From Venatoribacter cucullus (GTDB lineage: Bacteria; Pseudomonadota; Gammaproteobacteria; Pseudomonadales; Oceanobacteraceae): DNA of 64,000 nt. This document shows positions 54,829-64,000 of the stretch, in pieces. Where the stretch lies: positions 1,488,001 through 1,552,000 of the forward strand of contig NZ_CP046056.1 of NCBI RefSeq assembly GCF_016132445.1, given 5' to 3'. Within the stretch, counting starts at the first letter, position 1. Each line of letters starts with the position of its first letter. The notes under the pieces were generated by a model. That model was given only the letters and a program-made list of their open reading frames with translations. It was not told the DNA's origin and did not search any database. The translations under genes were made by a program, and so were the position numbers.

Positions 54829-55293
54829 TCAGATTCCGGCCAGCACCGGATACCAGACGGCTTCGACGCTCATACAGCCCGCCGCGGCGATGTCGCCATG
54901 CAGTAACCAGCATTCGGCCGGTGACCAGGGTTGATCATAGATGCGGCCATCCACCAACAAAGCCGCTAAATGGCCCACCAACGGCAGATGCGAAACCAGA
55001 ATCAGGTCACGCTGTTGTTGTGACAGCTCGTCTAACAGATGACGAACATCGGCTTCCGGCACCAGTGCCGGCGTTATTGATTCCGTAATACCGCGGGCTG
55101 CGGCAATGGCTGCGGCCGTTTGCCGGGTACGGCGGTAAGGGCTGCACAGCAACAGTGGGTTGTTGAGGTTTTGCTCTGCCAGCCATTGGCCGGCGGCCTG
55201 GGCCTGACGCTGGCCTTTTTCGGTTAATTCGCGGGTCTGGTCCTGTACGGCGCCACTGACAGCCGATCCATGGCGGACGATACAGACTTTCAT
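54829..55293 (-). CDS. sixA: SixA phosphohistidine phosphatase
   Basis: A 154-residue histidine phosphatase with the RHG signature at its start (MKVCIVRHGSAVSG) and the second histidine in LILVSHLPLVGHLAALL. SixA removes phosphate from histidine-phosphotransfer domains (in E. coli, ArcB and NPr). I start at ATG 55293, which overlaps the DUF4389 stop by 4 bases. It is a candidate off-switch for phosphorelays such as the hybrid kinase at 7.4-9 kb (inference). Confidence 0.92.
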   Translation of the reverse strand: MKVCIVRHGSAVSGAVQDQTRELTEKGQRQAQAAGQWLAEQNLNNPLLLCSPYRRTRQTAAAIAAARGITESITPALVPEADVRHLLDELSQQQRDLILVSHLPLVGHLAALLVDGRIYDQPWSPAECWLLHGDIAAAGCMSVEAVWYPVLAGI

Positions 55294-55589
55294 TCGCCGC
55301 CGTCCGGATTGGTTGGCGGCAAGGCCGGCCAATCCTGAAACGGATAGGGTTTTTCTTCCGTGCGGCCGGCCAGATAATGCACGATCTGCTGCACATAAAC
55401 GCCCAGAGCGGTGGCAAAAACCGCCAACTCAGCCTGTGGCTGGCCGGTAAACAGACGGAAAAACCACTGCACCACGGTCAGCAACAGCACCAGCAGGTCA
55501 ATGACCCGGTAAACCAGGAAAAACGCCACCATATAAAGCGTCCGTAACCAGAAGGCATCGGACGTGACGTTGCTTTTAAATTCGCTCAT
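55290..55589 (-). CDS. DUF4389 membrane protein
   Basis: A 99-residue protein with two membrane helices (LRTLYMVAFFLVYRVIDLLVLLLTVVQWFFRLFTG), followed by YVQQIVHYLAGRTEEKPYPFQDWP, which is diagnostic of DUF4389. Function unknown. It lies between gpsA and sixA and overlaps sixA. Confidence 0.88.
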   Translation of the reverse strand: MSEFKSNVTSDAFWLRTLYMVAFFLVYRVIDLLVLLLTVVQWFFRLFTGQPQAELAVFATALGVYVQQIVHYLAGRTEEKPYPFQDWPALPPTNPDGGE

Positions 55590-55612
55590 AGAAGTTCCGG
55601 TTAAACGGTGAA

Positions 55613-56638
55613 TCAGATTTCGCAGCGTGGTAATGCAAACTCAACATCCGAGGTGTGATCACCGGTCATCAGACCTTCAGCCACCCGGCGCGGATCGGCG
55701 CCGTTAAACAGCACTTCGTACGCCCCCATTACCAGTGGCATATAAATACTTAATTCCTGCGCTTTCGCCCTGACATAGCGCAAGGTATTCACACCTTCTG
55801 CCACTTCACCCAGTTCGGTAATGGCTTCGTCCAGACTTTTGCCCTGACCAATGGCGTAACCAACACGGTAGTTACGGCTTAACGGTGACATACAAGTAAC
55901 CACCAGATCACCGACCCCGGCCAGGCCCAGGAAGGTGAGCGGATTAGCACCCAGCGCCACGGCAAAACGGCTCATTTCGGCCAGTGAGCGGGTAATGATC
56001 ATGCTTTTGGTGTTCTCACCCATGCCCAGCGCGGCGACAAAACCCGACACAATGGCATAGATGTTTTTCAGCGCGCCGCTCAGCTCCACACCGTAAAGAT
56101 CATTGGAAGCATAAACGCGGAAATAGGTACAGCTGAGCGCTTGCTGAACATTACGGCGCAAGTCACTGTCTTCGCTGGCAATCACGGTGGCGGCCAGTTC
56201 CCGGCGGCCAATTTCTTTGGCCAGATTAGGGCCACTGAGTACACCAATAGGATTGTGCGGACAAATCTCACGGATCACCTGGCTCATCAATAAGAAGCCT
56301 TCCGGCTCGATGCCCTTGGTGGTGCTGATCAGGGCCTGATCAGCACGCAGGTGAGGCGCGATGGCAGCCACCACTTCCCGGACGGATTGGCTGGGTACCG
56401 ATACAAAAATGGCCTCGGCATCCTGTACCGCCGCCAGCAGATCGGTGCTGGCCCGCAGTGCCGGATTAAGGCTGACCCCGGGCAGATACACCGGGTTCTC
56501 GTGCTGATTATTAATGCTGGCGGCAACCTCTTCGTTGCGCATCCACTGTACGGTGGCGATATTATTGTCGGCCAGAATATTGGCCACCACAGTGCCAAAA
56601 CTGCCGCCGCCAATCACGGCTGCTGTATGAATACTCAC
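55613..56638 (-). CDS. gpsA: Glycerol-3-phosphate dehydrogenase [NAD(P)+]
   Basis: A 341-residue enzyme reducing dihydroxyacetone phosphate to glycerol-3-phosphate for phospholipids. The dinucleotide loop is GGGSFGTVVANILADN, the SGPNLAKEIGRRELAATVIA segment and the catalytic-lysine region ELSGALKNIYAIVSG are present. Normal length. Last but two of the leftward block from the PP2C regulator. Confidence 0.97.
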   Translation of the reverse strand: MSIHTAAVIGGGSFGTVVANILADNNIATVQWMRNEEVAASINNQHENPVYLPGVSLNPALRASTDLLAAVQDAEAIFVSVPSQSVREVVAAIAPHLRADQALISTTKGIEPEGFLLMSQVIREICPHNPIGVLSGPNLAKEIGRRELAATVIASEDSDLRRNVQQALSCTYFRVYASNDLYGVELSGALKNIYAIVSGFVAALGMGENTKSMIITRSLAEMSRFAVALGANPLTFLGLAGVGDLVVTCMSPLSRNYRVGYAIGQGKSLDEAITELGEVAEGVNTLRYVRAKAQELSIYMPLVMGAYEVLFNGADPRRVAEGLMTGDHTSDVEFALPRCEI

Positions 56639-56662
56639 AGATCCCCCTGCGTGTTTTGTGCG

Positions 56663-57154
56663 TCAGTGCGGCCGGGCGGATTCAAGGGAATCCACCAGCT
56701 CGCGGAATGCATCTTTATTTTTATCGTTCAGACTCATCAGTACCCGGTGCGCGGAAATAACCTGCTCCCGGGCTTTGTCTTCATCAACGGCATCGGCGGC
56801 CCATTCGCGGAACTCAGCCTCATCCGTAAAGGGTTCCTGAATAATATGAAAAACCTGATCAAACCCCATGCTCAGCAAAATGCGGGTAATACCGCTGTTG
56901 GGGCTGGCAATGGTGGGCATAAACCCGAAGCGGTCGCGGCACAAAATAGAGATTTTAGCGATCTGTCCCAGCGTGGTGCTGTCGATGCCTTCCGTTTGCG
57001 ACAGATCGATCAATACCTGCTTAAAGTCGGGCGCTTTAAGAATATCGTCCAGATAATGTTCCAGCGCCGAACACAGATTCAGCCGCACATCGCCGATCAG
57101 CCGAATAACATGCACGCCCTTACAAAAAGCAACCTGCACTTTACCTGATGTCAT
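56663..57154 (-). CDS. STAS-domain anti-anti-sigma factor (HsbA-like)
   Basis: A 163-residue protein with a STAS domain at residues 1-105; the phospho-acceptor is probably the serine in EGIDSTTLGQIAKISILCRDR. A helical C-terminal tail follows. Its start overlaps the stop of the PP2C response regulator, which probably dephosphorylates it. This pairing is like the HsbR-HsbA switch of Pseudomonas aeruginosa. Confidence 0.87.
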   Translation of the reverse strand: MTSGKVQVAFCKGVHVIRLIGDVRLNLCSALEHYLDDILKAPDFKQVLIDLSQTEGIDSTTLGQIAKISILCRDRFGFMPTIASPNSGITRILLSMGFDQVFHIIQEPFTDEAEFREWAADAVDEDKAREQVISAHRVLMSLNDKNKDAFRELVDSLESARPH

Positions 57155-58317
57155 ACCTTACTCCGGCCAATGGCCATCATGGCAATATCATCCGGAACTT
57201 CCGGTAACGCATCCAGCTGCAGCAATGCCGCCAGATGTCCGAGATCGCCAGCACTGATACGGACCATGTCCAGCAGGCTGGCTTCTTTTTCCTGCAGCGA
57301 CGGCTGCGGAATAATTTCCAGAATACCGTCGGAAAACAACAGCAGCTGAAAATCCTGCTGCAACTGGTATTCATGGGTTTCGTACTTTGCCTCACGGAAC
57401 AGACCGACCGGCATACCACGACCTTCCAGATACCGGGCCTGCCCCTGCTGCAGCAATACCGGCATCGGAAAATGTCCGCCGACGCTGTATTGCAGCTTCA
57501 TCGTGGCCGGATCGATCACACCGTAAAACATGGTCAAGTGCTTATCCAGCTCGGAGGCCATCAACTCGGAATTAATCCGTTCCAGCACCAGATCCGGGTA
57601 CAGCAGATCATCACTGGAACCACGTTTCAGGTTACGCCGTAAACGATAGGTCAGATTTTTCAGCAGCACCGTGACGAACGCTGATGAAGCACCATGGCCG
57701 GACACATCGGCCAGGTAAAAGACCAGGCGCTTATCGGGCAGTAAGAAATAATCGAGAAAGTCACCGCTGAGCAGCAGTGATGGCACCAGCCGATGGCTGC
57801 ATTCAATGCCCTGCAGCTGCAACGGCTCCGGCAACATCCGCAGCTGGGCCTGACGGCCGGCCAGCTGGTCATTGCGCAGTTCTTCCAGATTACGGCGCAG
57901 CTCAGTGTTGGTTTTTTCCAGATAGTCACGGTACGCGTGATTTTCAGCGACCAGACGGGCACGGTCGAGGGCTTTGCGCAGCGAATGCAGCAGCACTTCC
58001 GGATCGGCAAGGGGGGTAATCAGGTAATCGTCAGCACCCAGGCGCAGAGCACGCAAGGCGTCATCCATCACACTGCCGGCGGCCAGCACAATAACAGGCA
58101 GTTCGGGGTAACCGGCTTTAACCTGTTCCAGCAATTCAAATCCGCGCTTGCGGTTAAGCGACAGATCGCAGATCAGGGCATCGGCACAGCTTTCCTGCAA
58201 CTCTGACACGGCACCGGCGGCATCCGTGGTCAACACCCTGTAATCGTTGTTCTGCAGTAAAGCGACCAGATTGTTGCGATTGGCTGAATCATCGATGACC
58301 AGCACTGTTGCGGGCAT
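57151..58317 (-). CDS. Response regulator with PP2C phosphatase output (HsbR-like)
   Basis: A 388-residue protein. A receiver domain (LVIDDSANRNNLVALL; phospho-Asp in ALICDLSLNRKRGFELL) is joined by a coiled-coil (about residues 120-165) to a SpoIIE/PP2C-type serine phosphatase: LLSGDFLDYFLLPDKRLVFYLADVSGHGASSAFVT and LLLFSDGILEIIPQPS. It should dephosphorylate the neighbouring STAS protein. No sigma factor or anti-sigma factor gene is adjacent, so the final target is unknown. Confidence 0.9.
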   Translation of the reverse strand: MPATVLVIDDSANRNNLVALLQNNDYRVLTTDAAGAVSELQESCADALICDLSLNRKRGFELLEQVKAGYPELPVIVLAAGSVMDDALRALRLGADDYLITPLADPEVLLHSLRKALDRARLVAENHAYRDYLEKTNTELRRNLEELRNDQLAGRQAQLRMLPEPLQLQGIECSHRLVPSLLLSGDFLDYFLLPDKRLVFYLADVSGHGASSAFVTVLLKNLTYRLRRNLKRGSSDDLLYPDLVLERINSELMASELDKHLTMFYGVIDPATMKLQYSVGGHFPMPVLLQQGQARYLEGRGMPVGLFREAKYETHEYQLQQDFQLLLFSDGILEIIPQPSLQEKEASLLDMVRISAGDLGHLAALLQLDALPEVPDDIAMMAIGRSKV

Positions 58318-58541
58318 TCCCCACTCCCAGCGACGATAATTGGGCGAACACTACCCCCAACTTCTGTCCCTTGCAATCCCTGTGTCATATTTCAGCAGAA
58401 TTGGCATTGACTCCGCACCGGATCGCAGCAAACCGCCGCACAGCACGGCAGCATCAAGCCACCGGCATCAGGCCACTCTTTTATTGCACCGGCGTTTACT
58501 GTATGACTGTTCACAAATCAAAAAGCAGCGCTGATTCAGAC

Positions 58542-58571
58542 TGTACAGAATTTCAACAGCGGTGCTAGGAT
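58542..58571 (+). promoter_or_regulatory. Possible sigma-70 promoter of the PilZ gene
   Basis: TGTACA (58542-58547) and an extended -10 (TGC TAGGAT, -10 at 58566-58571) are 18 bases apart. They lie 29 bases before the ATG. AAGGAG at 58589-58594 is the ribosome-binding site. Weak -35 match. Confidence 0.35.
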
Positions 58572-58599
58572 CGGAACAACCAACAACAAGGAGTATGCC

Positions 58600-58902
58600 A
58601 TGTCGGGTCTGGCCAGAAGCTACCATGAAAAACGTGACTTCATCCGTATGCAGGTTTCCGCACCTGCCACACTGACACTCAGCAACGGCAACCATTATCG
58701 CCTGATCTGCATCGATCTGAGCAGCAGCGGTGCCCAGTTACTGCACAGTGAAGCGTTACCGGAAGAGACAACCGGACGGCTGGTTATTTCCAGTGGTGGC
58801 GGTACGACCGCCCCCTTAGAAGCGGAGGTGAGCATTTGCCGGGTACAGGAATCCGGCCCCGGTGAATTCCGCATCGGCGTGAATATAGTGCGGTTTATCT
58901 GA
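58600..58902 (+). CDS. PilZ-domain c-di-GMP-binding protein
   Basis: A 100-residue single-domain PilZ protein. The c-di-GMP-binding RxxxR (KRDFIRM) and (D/N)xSxxG (CIDLSSSGAQLL) motifs are both intact, with the beta-barrel between and after them. It would sense the second messenger made by diguanylate cyclases such as the one at the right edge. It is a single-gene unit with its own terminator. Confidence 0.92.
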   Translation: MSGLARSYHEKRDFIRMQVSAPATLTLSNGNHYRLICIDLSSSGAQLLHSEALPEETTGRLVISSGGGTTAPLEAEVSICRVQESGPGEFRIGVNIVRFI

Positions 58903-58905
58903 CCC

Positions 58906-58943
58906 AAAGCATTCAGGCGCCTACAGGCGCCTGAATGCTTTTT
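58906..58943. terminator. Strong bidirectional-type terminator
   Basis: AAGCATTCAGGCGCCT and AGGCGCCTGAATGCTT form a 16-bp stem with a two-base loop, followed by T's on the plus strand. It separates the PilZ gene from the convergent cysB gene and can end both. Confidence 0.9.
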
Positions 58944-58966
58944 AACCCATGCGATAAGCCGCGGCG

Positions 58967-60249
<1,283 letters not shown>

Positions 60250-61323
60250 ATGACAGACAACCGTGTAGAAGATCTTAATATTGAATCCATTGTTCCGCTT
60301 ATTTCACCGGAACAGCTGAAACAGGAAATGCCCATCAGTGAAGCGGCCGTGGCCAGCGTTCAGAAAGGCCGTCAGGTTATCCGTGACATTCTGGATCGCA
60401 AAGATCACCGCATCTTCGTGGTCATCGGCCCCTGCTCTATTCACGATGTCGAAGCCGCCAAAGATTACGCTCACCGCCTGAAAGAGCTGGCCGACCAGGT
60501 CAGCGACACCCTGTACCTGGTGATGCGGGTGTACTTCGAAAAGCCACGCACCACGGTAGGCTGGAAAGGCCTGATCAACGATCCGTACATGAACGACACC
60601 TTCAAAATCCAGGACGGTCTGCACATTGCCCGCCGGCTGCTGCTGGACCTGGCTGAACTGGGTCTGCCATTGTCGACCGAAGCACTGGATCCGATTTCAC
60701 CGCAATACATTCAGGATCTGATCGCCTGGTCCGCCATTGGCGCCCGCACCACCGAATCCCAGACGCACCGCGAAATGGCTTCCGGCCTGTCATCCGCCGT
60801 AGGCTTTAAAAACGGCACCGATGGAAGCCTCACAGTGGCCACCAACGCCCTGATGTCCGTAGCCAATCCGCACCGCTTCCTCGGCATCAATGCCGATGGT
60901 CAGGTATCCATCGTCTCAACCCGTGGCAACCCTTATGCCCACGTGGTGTTACGCGGCGGCGGCGGCAAACCGAATTATGACTCAGTGAATGTGGCGCTGG
61001 CCGAAGAAGCACTGGCTAAGTCGGATCTGGCTGCCAACATCATGATCGATTGCAGCCATGAAAACTCGAACAAAAACCCGGCCCTGCAACCTCTGGTACT
61101 GGAGAATGTCACCAACCAGATTCTGGACGGCAACAAGTCCATTATCGGTCTGATGGTAGAATCCAACCTGAAACACGGCCGCCAGAATATCCCTGCCAAT
61201 CTGGATGATCTGGAATACGGTTTATCGGTTACCGATGGCTGCATCAGCTGGGATGAGACCGCCGATGCCATTCTGAAAATGCGCGACAAGCTGAAAGATA
61301 TTCTGCCAGCCCGCAATAACTGA
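60250..61323 (+). CDS. aroG: 3-deoxy-7-phosphoheptulonate (DAHP) synthase, class I
   Basis: A 357-residue enzyme joining PEP and erythrose-4-phosphate at the head of the shikimate pathway. Visible class I blocks: VVIGPCSIHDVEAAKDYAHRL, RVYFEKPRTTVGWKGLINDP, WSAIGARTTESQTHREMASGLSSAVGFKNGTDG, and IMIDCSHENSNK. The phenylalanine-, tyrosine- or tryptophan-inhibited type cannot be told from sequence alone, so the symbol is by family. It supports the Trp genes elsewhere in the window. Confidence 0.93.
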   Translation: MTDNRVEDLNIESIVPLISPEQLKQEMPISEAAVASVQKGRQVIRDILDRKDHRIFVVIGPCSIHDVEAAKDYAHRLKELADQVSDTLYLVMRVYFEKPRTTVGWKGLINDPYMNDTFKIQDGLHIARRLLLDLAELGLPLSTEALDPISPQYIQDLIAWSAIGARTTESQTHREMASGLSSAVGFKNGTDGSLTVATNALMSVANPHRFLGINADGQVSIVSTRGNPYAHVVLRGGGGKPNYDSVNVALAEEALAKSDLAANIMIDCSHENSNKNPALQPLVLENVTNQILDGNKSIIGLMVESNLKHGRQNIPANLDDLEYGLSVTDGCISWDETADAILKMRDKLKDILPARNN

Positions 61324-61337
61324 TCAGAACCTACAAC

Positions 61338-61365
61338 AAAGAGGACAGCTCAGGCTGTCCTCTTT
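61338..61365 (+). terminator. Terminator of aroG
   Basis: AAAGAGGACAGC-TCAG-GCTGTCCTCTTT is a perfect 12-bp stem ending in a short T run (CTCTTT), 15 bases after the aroG stop. Confidence 0.88.
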
Positions 61366-61453
61366 GCATTTCTGTTCACAAAAATTTTTTCTCCACCCCC
61401 ACCAAACAATCCCTCTCTGATATTATCCCGCCACTAACCGATGGGAAGATCTC

Positions 61454-63181
61454 TTGGACGCGACAACAATCAATCACTTGCTACTAATCGGCGCTGTTCT
61501 GGTCGCCGCCAGCATTTTACTCAGCTCGTTTGCTAACCGTATCGGTGTTCCTATTCTGGTTATCTTTCTGGCCGTCGGAATGTTTGCCGGCGTTGATGGC
61601 CCGGGCGGTATTGTGTTTGAAAATTACTCCCTGGCGTACCTGGTCAGTAACCTGGCACTGGCGGTTATTTTGCTGGATGGCGGTATGCGCACCAAGGTCA
61701 CAACCTTCCGCGTGGCCTTACGTCCGGCATTAACCCTGGCCACCGCCGGCGTGGTCATTACCGCGGGCCTGACGGGTATTGCCGCGGCCTGGCTGTTCAA
61801 CCTGACCCTGCTCGAGGGACTGCTGATCGGCGCCATTGTCGGCTCCACCGATGCGGCCGTGGTTTTTAACCTGCTGAACGGCAAAGGTCTGAACGAACGG
61901 GTCGGCTCGACGTTGGAAATTGAATCCGGCAGCAACGATCCGATGGCCATGTTCCTGACCATCACCCTGATCTCCATGCTGCTGGCAGGCCAGACCGGTT
62001 TTCACTGGAGCGTTCTCACCAGCCTGATTCAGCAATTCGGCCTGGGTATTCTGCTGGGTCTGATCGGTGGCTGGCTCTTATTGCAACTTATTAACCGCAT
62101 CCATATTACTGATGGACTGTATCCTTTACTGGCCGTCACCGGCGGCATTCTGCTCTATGCCCTGTCCAGCGCCATCGGCGGCAGTGGCATTCTGGCCGTC
62201 TATGTGTGCGGCTTACTGCTGGGCAACCGCCCGATCCGTAATCGCCACGGCATTCTGCACATGTTTGACGGGCTGGCCTGGATGAGCCAGATCGGCATGT
62301 TCCTGGTGCTGGGCTTATTGGTTACGCCAAGCGAACTGCTGCCCATTGCCGTGCCGGCACTGCTGTTATCCGTCTGGATGATTTTCTTTGCCCGGCCATT
62401 GGCCGTTATTATTGGCCTGCTGCCATTCCGTGGCTTTGACTGGAAAGAACGGGCCTTTATTTCCTGGGTGGGCCTGCGCGGTGCGGTGCCGGTTATTCTG
62501 GCTGTGTTTCCGCTGATGGCCGGGCTGGAAAACGCCCAGCTGTTCTTTAATGTCGCCTTTTTTATTGTGCTGGTATCTCTGCTGGTACAAGGCACCACGC
62601 TCTCACTGGCTGCCCGCAAAGCCGATGTTATTGTACCGGCGGCCCCCACACCGATTTCCCGGCTGGGGCTGGAAGTGCATCTGGCCAGCCAGTGGGAATT
62701 ATTTATATACCGCCTGAATGCCAACCGCTGGTGCATTGGTGCCGAACTGCGCGAACTGCGAATGCCGGACAATACCCGTATTGTCGCGCTGTTCCGCGAC
62801 AAACAGCTCCTACACCCCAGCGGCAGTACCCGGCTGCAGGCCCGGGATATTTTGTGCATCATCGGCCATGATCATGACCTGCCGGTGCTGGGCCGCATGT
62901 TCAGCGAATCCCCGACCCGCAATCAGGACCTCAGCTTCTTTGGTGACTTCCTGATTGATGGCAGCGCCCGCCTCGCTGATCTGGCGATGTTCTACCCGAT
63001 TCCGGCCAGCGTTGAAGGCTTTGACACCATTGGCGAATTACTGACCCAGCGCCTTGGCGGCAAGCCGGTTGTCGGTGACAGCTGTGAATGGAGCGGCATG
63101 CGCTGGAATATTGCAGAAACCGATGGCGCCAGTATTGCCCGCATCGGGGTGAAGCCGGTGGAGAAACCCGCCATCGGATAA
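61454..63181 (+). CDS. nhaP2: K+/H+ antiporter NhaP2/CvrA
   Basis: A 575-residue CPA1 cation antiporter with about twelve membrane helices and a C-terminal RCK-like regulatory domain (about residues 400-560). It starts with TTG: the translated start [51 protein letters not shown] matches the family N-terminus MDATTI exactly, and no in-frame ATG lies nearby. Motifs include [31 protein letters not shown] and [18 protein letters not shown]. It exports K+ or Na+ in exchange for protons to control cytoplasmic ion levels. Confidence 0.93.
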   Translation: MDATTINHLLLIGAVLVAASILLSSFANRIGVPILVIFLAVGMFAGVDGPGGIVFENYSLAYLVSNLALAVILLDGGMRTKVTTFRVALRPALTLATAGVVITAGLTGIAAAWLFNLTLLEGLLIGAIVGSTDAAVVFNLLNGKGLNERVGSTLEIESGSNDPMAMFLTITLISMLLAGQTGFHWSVLTSLIQQFGLGILLGLIGGWLLLQLINRIHITDGLYPLLAVTGGILLYALSSAIGGSGILAVYVCGLLLGNRPIRNRHGILHMFDGLAWMSQIGMFLVLGLLVTPSELLPIAVPALLLSVWMIFFARPLAVIIGLLPFRGFDWKERAFISWVGLRGAVPVILAVFPLMAGLENAQLFFNVAFFIVLVSLLVQGTTLSLAARKADVIVPAAPTPISRLGLEVHLASQWELFIYRLNANRWCIGAELRELRMPDNTRIVALFRDKQLLHPSGSTRLQARDILCIIGHDHDLPVLGRMFSESPTRNQDLSFFGDFLIDGSARLADLAMFYPIPASVEGFDTIGELLTQRLGGKPVVGDSCEWSGMRWNIAETDGASIARIGVKPVEKPAIG

Positions 63182-63292
63182 CGGTTAAAATGACGCATTT
63201 TGACCATTTTTATTGCCGTTCAGGCTTTTAATGTCTAGGCTCACGGCTGTTTACAACTTAATGAACAGGCTTAACCCTGACGAACACCCCTC

Positions 63293-64000
63293 ATGCCAGA
63301 ATCTCCTCAAGACACTCACCAGCACGCCATGACCACCATCCTCGACAGCCTCGATGCACTGGTTTACGTGGCCGATATGGACACCCACGAACTGCTGTTT
63401 CTGAACGAATACGGCCGCAGCAAATGGGGTATGCCGGCCGGACGCCGCTGCTGGGAAGTTCTGCAAAAAAATCAGCAAGGCCCCTGCGCCTTCTGTACCA
63501 ACCATCATTTACGTGATGCCGGCGGCAACAGCAGCGGCGTGCATGTGTGGGAATTTCAGAACACCGTCACCGGCCGCTGGTTTCAGTGCCGGGACCAGGC
63601 TATCCGCTGGGTGGATGGCCGATTGGTACGGCTGGAAATCGCGACCGATATTACCGACCGCAAGCAGACTGAGCAGGCGCTGGAAGAAGCCCGGATCAAG
63701 GCGCAGCAACTGGCCGATACCGATGTGCTTACCCACATAAATAACCGCCGGGCCTTTTTTAAACTGGGTGAGCAACTCTTGCTGCAGGCGCATCGCTTTG
63801 GCCAGCCGGCCAGCCTGATTATGTTTGATCTGGATTTTTTCAAGCAGATTAACGACAACCATGGCCATGCGGCCGGTGACGCCGTACTGGTGCAGATTGC
63901 GCAGTTATGCACCAGCAATATCCGCGACGCCGACATCGCTGCCCGCCTGGGTGGGGAAGAATTTGCCATTCTGCTGCCGCAAACCGATTACCCGCATGCG
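63293..64000 (+). CDS. PAS-GGDEF diguanylate cyclase (C-terminus beyond the window)
   Basis: The first 236 codons of a likely cytoplasmic sensor with a PAS domain (about residues 10-130) and a GGDEF domain. The PAS region has an unusual cysteine cluster in CWEVLQKNQQGPCAFCTNHHL that might hold a metal or react with a redox signal. The GGDEF part has IMFDLDFFKQINDNHGHAAGD and the active GGEEF (LGGEEFAILLPQ), so cyclase activity is likely. The usual DxLTGLxNRR reads DVLTHINNRRAFF. The gene is cut by the window end. Confidence 0.9.
   Translation, partial: MPESPQDTHQHAMTTILDSLDALVYVADMDTHELLFLNEYGRSKWGMPAGRRCWEVLQKNQQGPCAFCTNHHLRDAGGNSSGVHVWEFQNTVTGRWFQCRDQAIRWVDGRLVRLEIATDITDRKQTEQALEEARIKAQQLADTDVLTHINNRRAFFKLGEQLLLQAHRFGQPASLIMFDLDFFKQINDNHGHAAGDAVLVQIAQLCTSNIRDADIAARLGGEEFAILLPQTDYPHA

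Overview
The window is about 57-58 % GC, densely coded chromosomal DNA from a gammaproteobacterium. Gene order resembles Pseudomonas and marine Oceanospirillales-type relatives: truA-trpF-(trpBA)-folC-SPOR-cvpA-purF-metZ, asd-leuB-leuD-leuC with a divergent LysR gene, a 4.5S RNA gene next to dnaX, and moxR-DUF58-tgpA. I see no prophage, insertion sequence, CRISPR array, tRNA or rRNA gene. The species cannot be named from the sequence. The first gene (ycgN) and the last (a diguanylate cyclase) run off the window.

Layout. 1-4500: a leftward run dnaX-ybaB-recR-rnd-ycgL-ycgN (replication, recombination, RNA processing), preceded by ffs. 4.5-9 kb: a ribbon-helix-helix protein, a Lon-like protease and a hybrid histidine kinase. 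9-16.8 kb: mixed cell-envelope and RNA/DNA maintenance genes (chalcone-isomerase-like protein, DUF4375, alpha/beta hydrolase, miaE, thioesterase, xni, ATM1-type exporter, TIGR02001 protein). 16.8-23.9 kb: RhlB-like helicase, MATE pump, flavoprotein, aldo-keto reductase, thioredoxin-TPR protein, DUF6436 protein. 23.8-27.8 kb: moxR-DUF58-tgpA. 28-37 kb: metZ, purF, cvpA, SPOR, folC, trpA, trpB, trpF, truA. 37-45 kb: fimV, asd, leuB, leuD, leuC. 45-50 kb: LysR regulator, a usp-pta-flavodoxin operon, a basic protein and rlmG. 50-58.3 kb: PilZ-like protein, trhP-rluA, DUF1461, hydrolase, sixA, DUF4389, gpsA, and a STAS/PP2C-response-regulator pair. 58.6-64 kb: PilZ protein, cysB, aroG, nhaP2, diguanylate cyclase.

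How the genes fit together: amino-acid biosynthesis is strongly represented (Trp, Leu, Asp-family, Met, the aromatic entry step, and the cysteine regulator CysB). RNA modification is spread through the window (miaE, truA, trhP, rluA, rlmG). Signalling genes cluster at 56.6-59 kb and at the right edge (STAS/PP2C, two PilZ-type proteins, a GGDEF protein).

The most interesting signals are not new gene systems but embedded nucleic-acid features. They are an A10 slippery tract with a downstream hairpin inside dnaX, where both alternative frames stop almost at once; a RecR with a degenerate Toprim motif and no normal C-terminus; three regularly spaced CCGGC-N10-GCCGG hairpins in the leader of an RNA helicase gene; several families of heptamer tandem repeats running into the metZ stop codon; two intergenic palindromic elements (leuB-leuD and trpB-trpA gaps); and a perfect CRP-type palindrome in the longest non-coding gap. 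Nothing I could read amounts to a convincing, wholly undescribed multi-gene system; the usp-pta-flavodoxin operon is the nearest candidate.
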